Shown: positions 1 through 12,247, numbered from the stretch's first letter. The stretch: DNA of 64,000 bases from Bolinopsis microptera (GCF_026151205.1 NC_087076.1:558001-622000), one strand, 5' to 3'. Made by a program: numbers and translations. Notes: a model not told the origin generated them from the sequence alone.

Positions 1-1370
1 ACCCCTCAAAAGTGGTAAAATTTTTCCCCCCCCAAAAAAGCGGGATATTTCCCCCATTAAAAAACGGTTTTTTAAACCCCTTCCTAAAAACGGTAAAAAT
101 TTCCCCCTTTTAGTGGGATAAATTTCCCCTCAAATAGCGGATATTACCCCTCATAAAAGCGGATATTTTCCCCCCCAAAAAGCGGAATTTTCCCCCCATA
201 TAACGGTATTTTACCCCCCCATATAACGTATATTAAACCCCCCAAAATTAAAAGTATATTACCCGTCATAAAAAAGGGGTTTTTTTTCCCCCCCAAAATA
301 ACGGGATATTACCCGTAAAAAAACGGTATATTTCCCCTCATATAAAGGTAATTACCCCCATTTAGCGGATAAACCCCATATAACGGGTTTATTACCCCCC
401 TATAGTTGTATTTTTTACCCCTCCAAAAGCGGTATTTACCCCCCATATAACGGGATATTTTCCCCCATTTTTAAATGTATTTACCCCTTAAAATTACAGT
501 GTTTACCCCTCTAAAACGGTATATTACCCCTCATATAACCCTTAAAAATTTCCCCCCAAAAATTTAAAGGTTTATTACCCTTTATTTTAAAAAGGAATAT
601 TTCCCCTGTATACCCCTCGTATATTACCCTCATATAACGGTATATTTTCCCCCCAATAAAAGGTTAATACCCCTCATATAACGGTATATTACCCCTCATA
701 TAACGGTATAATACCCCCATTTTAAAAAGGTATTTACCCCTAAAAAAGCGGTATAATACCCCTCATATAACGGTATAATACCCCTCATATAACGGTATAT
801 TTCCCCCCATAAAAAAGGGATAAAACCCCCAAATAAAGGTATAATACCCCCCCATATAAGGGGTAATTTTCCCCTCAATTTGCGGTTTTTAAAATACCCT
901 CAAATAGCGGGAAATTTCCCCTCATATACGGAAAATACCCCTATAAACGGGTATATTACCCCCCATTTTAGCGGGATATTACCCCCCCCAATACGGAAAA
1001 TTTTCCCCCAAAAACGGTATTTTCCCGCATATAACGGTATTTTTTACCCCTCAATAACGGGATAAAACCCTCAAATAGCGGTTTTTTCCCCTCATATTCG
1101 GTATATTCCCCTCAATAACGGTTTTATTTCCCTCCCTAAAAACGGGATAATTTCCCCTCTTATAGCGGTATATTTTCCCCCCCCTATACGGTATATTTTC
1201 CCCCCAAATAGCGGGATAAATTTCCCCTAAATAACGGTATAAAAACCCCTATTTTAACGGTTTTATTAACCCCACTTAGCGGTACATTACCCCTCATATA
1301 GCGGTAAAAATTTTCCCCTTTATTTTACGGGATATTAACCCCCGTATACCCCCGTATAATTTCCCCAATA
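1..1370. repeat. Degraded tandem array, about 20-bp unit
   Basis: Copies of a unit like ataacggtatattacccctc, with many indels confined to homopolymers (CCCC, AAAA, TTTT, GGG of varying length). The irregularity is very unlike the clean arrays elsewhere and looks like uncorrected sequencing or consensus noise. Confidence 0.8.
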
Positions 1371-2092
1371 AAAGGTATAATTCCCATCTTGTCGGGGCAG
1401 CTGTAAAATTTTAAAAATACCTGTTTTCCAAATTTAAAAGGCAATTTATATCGGAAAAAAGAAAAAAGGGGAAAAAAAATAAACCCGTAGCACAAAATTT
1501 TTTTTTGGGGCTGGCATCCCCCCAAAAAGGTTTTCAAAAGAACCTGTTTCCGGGGTTTTCTGCCCCCCGCTATAAAAGGGTCGTCGCAGTTTCAACACGA
1601 ACCCCATTCGTTCACAGTTCATGCACAATTCCCCCAAGGCTGGGGGGTTTTCTATTCTAGTTTCACAGTCCTCTCTATCCCTCCCCCCTATCCGGTCCAG
1701 GCCACAAATTTGGACCTAAAATGTAATTCGAAAACCGGTTTTAGGGGCTATTTCATTTAAACGGGGTTTCCCCTCCCCTGTGCACAGACGCCACGTTTCT
1801 TTTCCCCCCCCCCCACCCCCTGTTTGTTCAAAAACGTGTTTTCAACCAAAGGGCACGTGATCAATTTTAAAAATTTATTAAAACTTTTAAAATTTTACAA
1901 TTTATTTAGTATTGGGGATGAAGATAAGAGCTTGTTTTACCAGTTTGGCAGGAAATCTTTACTTTCCCTCTCTAGGGTTTATCAACCTTTCAAGTTTGGA
2001 AACAACCCTTTCCCCATTCAGGGACCCCAGGGCCCGTGACCCCTTTTCTCGGGGCAGGAACCAGGGTCACACGATCCCCACTCGTCCCACTC
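1371..2092. other. No gene seen; homopolymer-rich unique sequence
   Basis: AT-rich sequence with runs of C, G, A and T. Short open frames occur but none resembles a protein, and homopolymer errors would break any that existed. Confidence 0.5.
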
Positions 2093-2168
2093 TACAGAAT
2101 CTGAGGAGACTTTGCTAAACAAGACGAAGTTACAGAATCTGAGGAGACTTTGCTAAACAAGACGAAGT
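2093..2168. repeat. Two copies of a 38-bp unit
   Basis: A direct duplication starting tacagaatctgaggagac at 2093 and 2131. The phrase atctgaggaga also occurs in the large array at 2.4-3.8 kb. Confidence 0.85.
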
Positions 2169-2296
2169 TAGCTCAATTATGCAAACTAGCAGGAACCCGT
2201 CTAACAATGCGAATAAGTTATGTAAATCTCAACAAGCTAGCTTAAGATAGCTATACTCAAAGCTCTATAATACTGTAAGCTATGCTGCATTAGTAA

Positions 2297-2415
2297 CTAA
2301 CAGCAAGGTACATCCTCATCCTCAGAAGCGCAGCCGTTCTCACAGTTCCTCCACCTTAACTGTCTGCAGTCCTCCCCACACTGATCCACATACTCCCACG
2401 GACTGCACTTGCAAT
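2297..2415 (-). CDS. Possible last exon of a cysteine-rich (thrombospondin-type-1-like) protein
   Basis: Minus strand: acceptor aatctcttcag, then an open stretch ending in a stop at 2297-2299. The peptide has nine cysteines in about 39 residues, with CSPWEYVDQCGEDCRQLRWR and NCENGC, then EDEDVPCC and the stop. Trp, CG and R.R.C spacing recall a thrombospondin type-1 repeat, but the match is partial. Support comes from an array that begins exactly at the acceptor, as it does at several phosphodiesterase exons. Upstream exons of the same gene were not found; the adjoining 3.9-4.5 kb is unreadable. Confidence 0.4.
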
Positions 2416-3835
2416 CTGAAGAGATTATATAAGGTAGCTAGTATCGAGTAGAGTATTCTAGGTGCAGTTAAGGTTGCAATCTGAAGACATTAAATAAGGT
2501 AGCTAGTATCGAGTAGAGTATTCTAGGTGCAGTTAAGGTTGCAATCTGAGGAGATTATTATATAAGGTAGCTAGTATCGAGTAGAGTATTCTAGGTGCAG
2601 TTAAGGTTGCAATCTGAGGAGATTATTATATAAGGTAGCTAGTATCGAGTAGAGTATTCTAGGTGCAGTTAAGGTTGCAATCTGAGGAGATTATTATATA
2701 AGGTAGCTAGTATCGAGTAGAGGATTCTAGGTGCAGTTAAGATTGCAATCTGAGGAGATTATATAAGGTAGCTAGTATCGAGTAGAGGATTCTAGGTGCA
2801 GTTAAGGTTGCAATCTGAGGAGATAATATAAGGTGGAGTATTCTAGGTGCAGTTTAGATTGCAATCTGAGGAGATAATATAAGGTAGAGTATTGAGTATT
2901 CTAGGTGCAGTTAAGGTTGCAATCTGAGGAGATAATATAAGGTGGAGTATTCTAGGTGCAGTTTAGATTGCAATCTGAGGAGATAATATAAGGTAGAGTA
3001 TTGAGTATTCTAGGTGCAGTTAAGGTTGCAATCTGAGGAGATAATATAAGGTGGAGTATTCTAGGTGCAGTTTAGATTGCAATCTGAGGAGATAATATAA
3101 GGTAGAGTATTGAGTATTCTAGGTGCAGTTAAGGTTGCAATCTGAGGAGATAATATAAGGTAGAGTATTCTAGGTGCAGTTAAGGTTGCAATCTGAAGAG
3201 ATAATATAAGGTAGAGTATTCTAGGTGCAGTTAAGGTTGCAACCTGAGGAGATAATATAAGGTAGAGTATTCTAGGTGCAGTTAAGATTGCAATCTGAAG
3301 ACATTAAATAAGGTAGCTAGTATCGAGTAGAGTATTCTAGGTGCAGTTAAGGTTGCAATCTGAGGAGATTATTATATAAGGTAGCTAGTATCGAGTAGAG
3401 GATTCTAGGTGCAGTTAAGATTGCAATCTGAGGAGATTATTATATAAGGTAGCTAGTATCGAGTAGAGGATTCTAGGTGCAGTTAAGATTGCAATCTGAC
3501 GACATAAATAAGGTAGCTAGTATCGAGTAGAAGTAATCTAGTGCAGTTAAGATTGCAATCTGAGGAGATAAAAAGGTAGAGGATGAGTAGTATTCTAGGT
3601 GCAGTTAAGGTTGCAATCTGAGGAGATAATATAAGGTGGAGTATTCTAGGTGCAGGTTTAGATTGCAATCTGTGAGATAAAATAAGGTAGAGTATTGAGT
3701 AATCTAGGTGCAGTTTAAGGTTGCACTCTGAAGGAGATAATATAAGGTGTATGAGTAGAGTATCTAGGTGCAGAAATTTAATGGTCTGCATTTCGGGTGT
3801 AATTTGAAATGAATGCTGTGGTTTGAGTATTCTAG
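2411..3835. repeat. Tandem array, units about 50-66 bp, carrying acceptor copies
   Basis: About 22 units built of gcaatctgaggagat, tataaggtagctagtatcga and tctaggtgcagttaaggtt, with longer and shorter subtypes in alternation. On the minus strand each unit contains tctcctcagattgca, a near copy of the acceptor of the exon at 2297-2415. Beyond about 3,500 the units degrade. Confidence 0.9.
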
Positions 3836-4440
3836 GTGTCATTAGTTGAATTTTTTAGATATCTTTAATAAGGTATGGTATTTAGGTTATGTTAATGTTG
3901 CACATCAAAGAAACAAAATATGAATTAAAGGGGGTTCTAGTGCATGGGGTTGAATGGGGTTTTGGGGGAGGGGGGGTGGGGGGTTCGGGGGTTTGAGGGG
4001 GGGGGGGTTTTCTGGGGGGAAAAAAGGTTTGCTTGGGGTTTTTAAAAAGGTGAAAAGGGGGGGGGGAGGGTTGGGGAAAAAAGGTGTGCGGGGGACGGTC
4101 TTTTAATTAAAAAAATTTATATAATTTTTTTTTAAATTTATTTTTTTTTTTTAAAATTTTTTTTTTTTTTTTTTTTTCTTTTTTTTGCTTTTTTTTTTTT
4201 TTTTTTTTTTTTTATTTTTTTTAATCTAAATAAAATAAAAAAAAATTTTAAAAATTTTTTTTTTAAAAAATTAAATAATAATTTTAAAATTTTATTTTTT
4301 AATTGAATTTAAAAAAATTAATTTTTTACATTAATTCAAAAAAAAAATAAATTAATAAAAAAAAAAAATTTTTATTTGAAAAAAAAAAAAATTTCCTTTT
4401 CCCTTTTTAGGGAAAAAATTTTTAAAAAAAAAAAAAGGGG

Positions 4441-4478
<38 letters not shown>

Positions 4479-4530
4479 AAAAAAAAATTTAAAAAAAAAA
4501 CCCTTTTTTTTTGAAATTAAAAAAAAGATA
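3836..4530. other. Homopolymer smear, probably low-quality sequence
   Basis: Poly-G, then poly-T and poly-A tracts joined by nearly two-letter sequence. No biological feature can be read; most likely an assembly or base-calling failure. Confidence 0.75.
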
Positions 4531-4536
4531 AAAATT

Positions 4537-4695
4537 ATGGAAATTAAAGCGGGCTTCACCCTGAATAACATATATGAGAACATAATAAAAGTTAAAGAAT
4601 TACAAATTTCTTACTCGGATCTGGAGCAACTCCTCTTTTTTCAATGGGTATTCGAGAATTATATTTCAAACCCTGAAAATATTGACTCAATCTAG
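4537..4695 (+). CDS. Short open reading frame, unrecognised
   Basis: 52 codons from ATG at 4537, with a non-repetitive composition (YENIIKVKELQISYSDLEQL then FFQWVFENYI). No family recognised. It lies just past the unreadable region and may be the remainder of a longer frame or chance. Confidence 0.15.
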   Translation: MEIKAGFTLNNIYENIIKVKELQISYSDLEQLLFFQWVFENYISNPENIDSI

Positions 4696-4699
4696 GACA

Positions 4700-5265
4700 G
4701 CTATCTAGAATAAAGCACATCGCCAGGTTTATCAAATTTAGAGGAAGGACTAAATTGGTTAATTATATAATTATAGAAATAAGATATTGTCAATGAATTT
4801 TAGCGGAGACTGAAGTTATCAGTATTAGCCGGTAGATCGCTCTATTACCTTCACTGAAGTAAGAATATGGAAAAATACCGCAACCGCTAGTAAAAATAAA
4901 ATACTGTAATCGGACATCCTTGGTCACTTGAAAAAGATGCGTTGCAAAAGAGAAGGATTAGAAAATGAAATGTTAGGGGGTTTTAGGCGATTTGTTGTGA
5001 CTATCTGGATCAATATTGTTGAATTTACAGTCCTTGTTAAAACGCAGTCAAGGGTCGTCTTACAATACAGGCACTACCGTCCTGTTCTCGTTCAAACAAT
5101 CCCAACATGATGCCATATTATAAAGGGCAACAAAGCCACAATAGAATATTTTAAGTCAAGGTGATTAAATATTAATTAATACTAATGCTGACAATTTACT
5201 GTGTTGATACTTAGACATTATTTTTAAAGAAGATAATAAGGACATTTACCGATAGTCGAAATTCG
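4700..5265. other. No feature seen
   Basis: Unique AT-rich intergenic sequence; the short frames inside it resemble nothing known. Confidence 0.5.
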
Positions 5266-5267
5266 AC

Positions 5268-5375
5268 ATCTAGCGCTAGATGACGCTAGATGACGCTAGA
5301 TGACGCTAGATGACGCTAGATGACGCTAGATGACGCTAGATGACGCTAGATGACGCTTGATGACGCTATCTAGCG
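5268..5375. repeat. 10-bp tandem array (tgacgctaga), about 9 copies
   Basis: Perfect copies, bounded on both sides by the palindrome ctagcgctag. Confidence 0.9.
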
Positions 5376-5632
5376 CTAGAGATACCGTCAGTTAGCGACA
5401 GTTTAATTTTAAGCACACTTGGACATTTAGACCCTAGCATTTTGTTATTATTATCTTGAGGCACGGTTATTGATTAGTCACATGTTTATAATTCTTAGCT
5501 TTGTATTGTTCTCATTGTTTTATATCTGCTATTGGAACCCTGGATTAAGATCTGGTTAGTAGGATTGGCAAGGCATCCTGACACCAGACACAGACAAGGA
5601 TCAGAATATACAGAGAATATGTACTAACAGTA

Positions 5633-5791
5633 TTGCCGTACGGAAGCGAGACTTGGCCAAACATCAAAAGCCATGTGCACCGAGTGGAGGTGTTACATCA
5701 GAGATGTCTGAGGAGGATTCTAAGGATTAAGTGGTTCATGAAGACAAGCAAGGAAACAGTTCTACAGCGGACTCTTAGACTACCTAGTTGA
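5633..5791 (+). pseudogene. LINE reverse-transcriptase C-terminal remnant
   Basis: Reads LPYGSETWPNIKSHVHRVEV then LHQRCLRRILRIKWF, ending at a stop at 5789-5791. YGSETW...CLRRIL.I.W is the typical C-terminal tail of non-LTR retrotransposon reverse transcriptases. Only the last 52 residues remain. Confidence 0.75.
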
Positions 5792-5898
5792 GTGTGTTCC
5801 ACAACCTAGCACCCTGCCTAAACGTTCGGAACTCCCGGACCTATGTGGCAAGCCTGCTCCCTGAACAAAACAAAAAAAGAAGAAAAAAAGAAGAAGAC

Positions 5899-6485
5899 AT
5901 GGCAAAAATTTGTGATTTGCAGGAGAATTTAGCTTTGAACTTGAAGAATGGTGATGAGATTGGAACTGTGAAAAGTGCAGCTCAGAAAGAGATCAAAACC
6001 TTTTCGTCTCTTTTGAAAAACACGTGCAAAAAGAAGAAAAGATTAAGAAAATCCAAGCTGCGGTGAAAAGGGTTGCCCTCGAAGAAGATCGAAGTAAAAG
6101 TCTGATAATCTTTGGGCTTCCGGCGACTGAGGAGAACTTGCATGCTAAGGTATCGGGTATTCTGTTGGACCATCTCAATGAAAAACCGAAAATCTTGAAC
6201 TGTAAACGAGTTGGAAAGGACACAAGTACAAGTGAGCGAGTCAAGCCAGTGAAATTCACTTTGTATAGTTCAGATCAAGCTCGTACCATCTTGAGCAAGA
6301 CTAAACTATTAAGACATGTTGAGGGGTTTAGCTCAGTTTATATCACTCCTGATAGATCAGCTGCATACAGGATGGCCTACAAGAAAGTTGTCGACAAGCT
6401 ACTCAATAAAAGGACAGCAGAGCCGGACAAAGTTCACGTAATCAGGAACTCTAGAGTCGTAATTAGCTCAGAGAAGGAACCTTGA
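5899..6485 (+). pseudogene. LINE ORF1-like (L1-type RRM/transposase-22-like) frame, frameshifted
   Basis: ATG at 5899 opens MAKICDLQENLALNLKNGDE, which runs to a stop at 6066. The main homologous frame (open to 6485) overlaps it in another register: KSLIIFGLPATEEN, then GKDTSTSERVKPVKFTLYSS, VYITPDRSAAYRMAYKKVV and VIRNSRVV. This resembles the ORF1 RNA-binding protein of animal non-LTR elements (LVI.GLPE...RPVKVTF...VYINPDLT...IRNGKIV). A Lys/Glu-rich coiled-coil-like stretch precedes it. The frame switch near 6,000-6,030 suggests a frameshift. Confidence 0.55.
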
Positions 6486-6837
6486 GAGTTATAATATATA
6501 TTTTCTATAAATAAAATATTATATGTTTTGATTCATTGATTAATTTGTTTTTTTGCTAGGGCCCAATGTTATTGCGGGTGTGGTATTTCTTACTGCACAC
6601 TACCGTGTTTTGGTTACCCCTCTTTCAAATTCAATACATAGTTTGGGTTTCGATATACTGGGATACTATTACCTGAAACTGTGAAAGTAATAGGCCAACT
6701 AAAAATTTGCACGAAAAAAGCACGCGCGGCGAACAAGCGCCGTGCAGCATTTTTAGCGAAAATTGCTACACGGTAGAATTATTTTATTCACATTTTTAGA
6801 CAACTTCTGGTACCAAATTTATCGAAATCGGAAGAAA

Positions 6838-7276
6838 ACAAGAATTTCGCCGTGGTTAAACCACGCACGATCAATTTTCCCTACGACGCGATGTACTTGT
6901 ATTTTGTACCATTAATTCTTTCGAGTGCAGAGTAAAAAGTGTCACTGGAAAAAATAATAAATGAGTGGGATTCGCGCATGGTAAAAATTGACGATTTATT
7001 TGACCAATGTAGCGCCGCGCGCATCAACAATAAATGAATCCAGAAAATTGCGGAAAATAACTTTGCGAAGGAGGAACTTCACTGTAATTAATTAACACAT
7101 GGCTAGCGTCGCGCGCAGCATAACAGACGCTTCCAATACACATAATTATAGGAGAGTGGTCTATATTGCAAAGGAGCAGACTTTTGTCGACACCGTAGGA
7201 CCGTCGGGCCACCTCATATATCCAAACCCGATTACTTATTCCCTACGATCTTTTTGCCTTCGGCAAGAGTAGGGAA
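6838..7276. repeat. Dispersed repeat, copy 1
   Basis: Shares long blocks with 12248-12838: agaatttcgccg.ggttaaa, gaatccagaaaattgcgg, acacatggctagcgtcgcgc, and gccgtcgggccacctcatat. The same orientation and block order imply one interspersed family, probably a non-autonomous transposon. Flanking TG/CG-rich sequence from about 6690 may belong to it. Confidence 0.8.
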
Positions 7277-7404
7277 AAAAATTCCGTGTCAACTCATCGC
7301 GCTTATATTTACATTTTCAATTCCGCGAATATCGCGAACCAAGATATGGGCAATTTTGTTCAATTTTTTAGTCATGAAGAGGAGTTAACTAGGATTAGAG
7401 GGTG

Positions 7405-7567
7405 AAGTGTACTATCACAAGAGTTACCGTGGTAACAGTTACCATGGCTGCCGTGGTAACAGTTACCATGGCTGCCGTGGTAACAGTTACCATGGATGCC
7501 GTGGTAACAGTTGCCATGGCTGCCGTGGTAACAGTTACCATGGCTGCCGTGGTAACAGTTGCTGCTG
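7405..7567. repeat. 24-bp tandem array, about 6 copies
   Basis: Unit contains gtggtaacagttaccatggc. Each unit holds GTTACC/GGTAAC half-sites; open frames on both strands here result from a unit length divisible by three. Confidence 0.9.
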
Positions 7568-7569
7568 CT

Positions 7570-8980
7570 GCTAAGAGAGCAGTAGCAACAGCTAACAAAA
7601 TTTTAAAATAATACTGAAATAAATTTCTGGAAGTTGTAGTTACTTTTCACATACTGATTATTATAATTAGAATATTCTTATATACTATTAGATAAAGTCC
7701 TACCTGCCTAAATAAAGTAAACAAAATAAAAAGCTTGTATTACATCTGGTATCTCTAATGAATAAAAACTTTGGCACAACATAATCATCATCACAGTACA
7801 TAATAACAAATGGAGGTACTAAATACGCATCAGGGAGATTAAGCAACTAGAACTATATGACGTGTCGTAGTGCATATTATTTTGAATACCCTTTAATAAG
7901 AAATGTCACTGGTAATAAATGTAAACTGAATGAGGGGTACTATCTGCCCCACCAAATTGAAAGTACACGTTACGAATAGCAATACGCAAAGTTGCGCCTA
8001 ATGCAGCATTATGACGTCACACCACGTGTCATGACGTCACTTCCTGCTTGGGCTGCTTCCAGTGACAATGAAACAAACCATCCTTTAATTATTACCGCAA
8101 CGACCAACAATTTGAGAAAAGATCTGCAATATTTGGGCCGATAAAGTAAACATAAAGAACATTTCCATTATAACCATGCGACTAAGTACTCAAGAAAAAT
8201 TAGAAAAGTTTGGTAACCACGGTAACCACTTCAGTAAACTAGTGGTACTAGTGTAAACTAGTGGTAACTACTACAGTAAACCAGTGGTAACGACTAATAT
8301 ACAGTAAATAGGTAAATGTACATCAGGAAGACTAAAACGAAACTCATTTCATTATTGTAAAATATTTTCAGTTCCGGTCACGCAATATTCCCTGGTTTTC
8401 ATTTCGACACGTTTCTGAAGAGGGTTTGTGTAGTAGGGTCAACACAGCATATCCAATATAACCCCTCACTTCAAATAGTGTGGTGTATTGGTGTAGTGGT
8501 GTAGTGGTGTAGTCGTACTAATATTATACTACGTAATACTGTGATCCCTGCAAACACCCTGAATGTTCTGTGTTGCAAACACAATGTAGTGTGGTGTAGT
8601 AATCACACTGATGATTGCAGTCCAGTAAGACACTAAAGTAGTAAGCCACTAAAGTAGTAAGACAATAAGAACTGAGATGAAATAGACAAAATCCAATTCT
8701 GCATTATTCAAAATGTTATATGTTACATACACTACTTGTACTTCATTGTAACTAGTAGTGACTTGAGTTTAAGCTCTGAAGTAATATTTGAGCCGACCTA
8801 TCCTCACAGATATTGCCGCTAGAGACACTGACAAGTGGAGGAAATATTCACCTCATGTATACCTCTTTTAAGGATAGGTTATATTATAGTTATAGTAGTA
8901 GTAACTCATGTATAGTGGTGTACTGAAGCTACAATGTCATGTGATGTCCACATGTGGTATGATACTGAAGTCATTTGTTG
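7570..8980. other. Intergenic; scattered short repeats only
   Basis: Contains ggtaaccacggtaaccac at about 8213, a few gtagtggt repeats at 8480-8520, and a 10-bp repeat at 8630-8660. No gene is visible. Confidence 0.5.
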
Positions 8981-8981
8981 A

Positions 8982-9872
8982 GATGAAGCAGGTGTCATAG
9001 TAACCGGGAGGTGAAGCAGGTGTCATAGTAACCGGGAGGTGAAGCAGGTGTCATAGTAACCGGGAGGTGAAGCAGGTGTCATAGTAACCGGGAGGTGAAG
9101 CAGGTGTCATACTAACCGGGAGGTGAAGCAGGTGTCATAGTAACCGGGAGGTGAAGCAGGTGTCATAGTAACCGGGAGGTGAAGCAGGTGTCATAGTAAC
9201 CGGGAGGTGAAGCAGGTGTCATAGTAACCGGGAGGTGAAGCAGGTGTCATAGTAACCGGGAGGTGAAGCAGGTGTCATAGTAACCGGGAGGTGAAGCAGG
9301 TGTCATACTAACCGGGAGGTGAAGCAGGTGTCATAGTAACCGGGAGGTGAAGCAGGTGTCATAGTAACCGGGAGGTGAAGCAGGTGTCATACTAACCGGG
9401 AGGTGAAGCAGGTGTCATAGTAACCGGGATGTGAAGCAGGTGTCATAGTAACCGGGAGGTGAAGCAGGTGTCATAGTAACCGGGAGGTGAAGCAGGTGTC
9501 ATAGTAACTGGGAGGTGAAGCAGGTGTCATAGTAACCAGGAGGTGAAGCAGGTGTCATAGTAACCGGGAGGTGAAGCAGGTGTCATAGTAACCGGGAGGT
9601 GAAGCAGGTGTCATAGTAACCGGGAGGTGAAGCATGTGTCATAGTAACCGGGAGGTGAAGCGGGTGTCATAGTAACCGGGAGGTGAAGCAGGTGTCATAG
9701 TAACCGGGAGGTGAAGCAGGTGTCATAGTAACCGGGAGGTGAAGCAGGTGTCATAGTAACCGGGAGGTGAAGCAGGTGTCATAGTAACCGGGAGGTGAAG
9801 CAGGTGTCAAAGTAACCGGGAGGTGAAGCAGGTGTCATAGTAACCGGGAGGTGAAGCAGGTGTCAAAGTAAT
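8982..9872. repeat. 28-bp tandem array, about 31 copies
   Basis: Unit contains gtgaagcaggtgtcatagta and accgggag. Copies are nearly identical; variants (catact, caaagt, tgggag) are scattered. Confidence 0.95.
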
Positions 9873-10196
9873 AAAGGAACAAACTGCGCAGTATGACCTA
9901 GAACACGTCACAGACATCAGTAGAGTGGGATCGCACGCTGGAATAATCCTGTAACCATAGTTACCGGCGCCTCATCCTTCTACCCCTGATTCTTCTTCTG
10001 GCTGATTTGAGAGAGTACCAACCTGAGGTAAGAATGTTAGTATTGGAAGTGATGTGGCTCCCTCGTTTAAACAGTTATGTAACCGCTACTGTTAATCTCC
10101 AAGGAGATAATATGCTAAACAATGACACGGTACACTTGGCAATATAATGAGGAAAAGTGCTTGACATTTATAATTAACTTATCCTGTGACGACGGT

Positions 10197-11221
10197 ATAG
10201 TGTAGTGTAGTGTAGTGTAGTGTAGTGTAGTGTAGTGTAGTGTAGTGTAGTGTAGTGTAGTGTTGTGTAGTGTAGTGTAGTGTAGTGTAGTGTAGTGGAG
10301 TGGAGTGTAGTGTAGTGTAGTTTAGTGTAGTGTAGTGTAGTGTAGTGTAGTGCAGTGCAGTGCAGTGCAGTGTAGTGTCGTTTAGTGTAGTGTAGTGTAG
10401 TTTAGTGTAGTGTTGTGTAGTGTAGTGTAGTGTAGTGTAGTGTAGTGTAGTGTAGTGTAGTGTAGTGCAGTGCAGTGGAGTGTAGTGTAGTGCAGTGCAG
10501 TGCAGTGCAGTGCAGTGTAGTTTAGTGTAGTGTAGTGTAGTTTAGTGTAGTGTAGTGTAGTGTAGTGTAGTGTAGTGTAGTGTAGTGTAGTGTAGTGTAG
10601 TGTAGTGTAGTGTAGTGTAGTGTAGTGTAGTGTAGTGTAGTGTAGTGTAGTGTAGTGTAGTGTAGTGTAGTGTAGTGTAGTGTAGTGTAGTGTAGTGTAG
10701 TGTAGTTTAGTGTAGTGTAGTGTAGTTTAGTGTAGTGTAGTGTAGTGTAGTGTAGTGTAGTGTAGTGTAGTGTAGTGTAGTGTAGTGTAGTGTAGTGTAG
10801 TGTAGTGTAGTGTAGTGTAGTGTAGTGTAGTGTAGTGTAGTGTAGTGTAGTGTAGTGTAGTGTAGTGTAGTGTAGTGTAGTGTAGTGTAGTGTAGTGTAG
10901 TGTAGTGTAGTGTAGTGTAGTGTAGTGTAGTGTAGTGTAGTGTAGTGTAGTGTAGTGTAGTGTAGTGTAGTGTAGTGTAGTGTAGTGTAGTGTAGTGTAG
11001 TGTAGTGTAGTGTAGTGTAGTGTAGTGTAGTGTAGTGTAGTGTAGTGTAGTGTAGTGTAGTGTAGTGTAGTGTAGTGTAGTGTAGTGTAGTGTAGTGTAG
11101 TGTAGTGTAGTGTAGTGTAGTGTAGTGTAGTGTAGTGTAGTGTAGTGTAGTGTAGTGTAGTGTAGTGTAGTGTAGTGTAGTGTAGTGTAGTGTAGTGTAG
11201 TGTAGTGTAGTGTAGTGTAGT
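10197..11221. repeat. Pentanucleotide (TGTAG)n microsatellite, about 1 kb
   Basis: About 200 copies, with TGCAG, TTTAG and TGGAG variants concentrated in the first half and a nearly pure second half. Confidence 0.98.
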
Positions 11222-11321
11222 GACGATTGGGAGAAGTTCAAAGTTAACTAGGTAGATTGGGTTTATAATGATTTTCCTAAGTCTAGGAAAAGTTTGGTGA
11301 AGTTGTCCAGTAGCACCCTCA

Positions 11322-11412
11322 CGTGATGCCTGTATATGGGGTGCAGTGACACGTGATGCCCATATATGGGGTGCAGTGACACGTGATGCCCATATATGGG
11401 GTGAAGTGACAA
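11322..11412. repeat. 30-bp tandem repeat, three copies
   Basis: Unit contains acgtgatgcccatatatggg. Each copy holds the palindrome cccatatatggg, which fits an SRF-type CArG box. Confidence 0.85.
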
Positions 11413-11587
11413 ATTCGTCGTGCAATGCTAGTTGTCAACTTAGTAAAGGAGATAAATAGAAACAATAGAGTATACAACAGCATACTCAGCTACACTTGGC
11501 TTCTAGAGTGAGCATTATAAGCTATGAAGCTACGGTGTAAGGCTATTAAGAGTGCTGTAAAGAACATCATGAGTGATTTAATGATTC

Positions 11588-11900
11588 CACCACCACTACA
11601 CCACTACACCACACTACTACACTACACCACTACACCACTACACCACTACACCACTTCACCACACTACACCACTACACCACTTCACCACACTACACCACTA
11701 CACCACTTCACCACTACACTACACTACACTACACCAAAACACTACACTACACTACACTACACTTCACTACACTACACCACTACACCACTTCACCACTACA
11801 CTACACTACACTACACCAAAACACTACACTACACTACACTACACTTCACTACACTACACTACACTACACTACACCACAACATTACACTATACCACCACTA
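11588..11900. repeat. (CTACA)n / ctacaccac array
   Basis: Complement-like counterpart of the (TGTAG)n array 400 bp upstream, mixed with 8-bp ctacacca units; the apparent 125-residue frame here is repeat. Confidence 0.95.
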
Positions 11901-11907
11901 AACCGGG

Positions 11908-11934
11908 AGGGGGGGGGGGGGGGGGGGGGGGGGG
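11908..11934. repeat. Poly-G tract
   Basis: A homopolymer of about 25 G; its length is probably not reliable. Confidence 0.9.
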
Positions 11935-12247
11935 ATCAGGTACTAAGTTCTGTACGTGACGTCGACTTAGTGTAATTTTGGAATTTTGTCAAAAGACCCA
12001 CCCACCCCCTTTGCGGTACTAACTGTTTTTTTGGATAATAATTAAGACACCCACCCCCTTTTGCCGGCTTTTGTGGTTGAGAAAAAAATTGCTTTAAACA
12101 GCTCATTAAACATTGGGAAATGGGCAAATTATACCCACTATTAGTAGGGGTTTTGTTTTCAATGTAGTCGAATAAGATAAAAAGTTACAAAAACAGGAAA
12201 AAATTCAAAAAAACCCAAAAAAACCTCTAAAGTCTAAACCCATTCCA

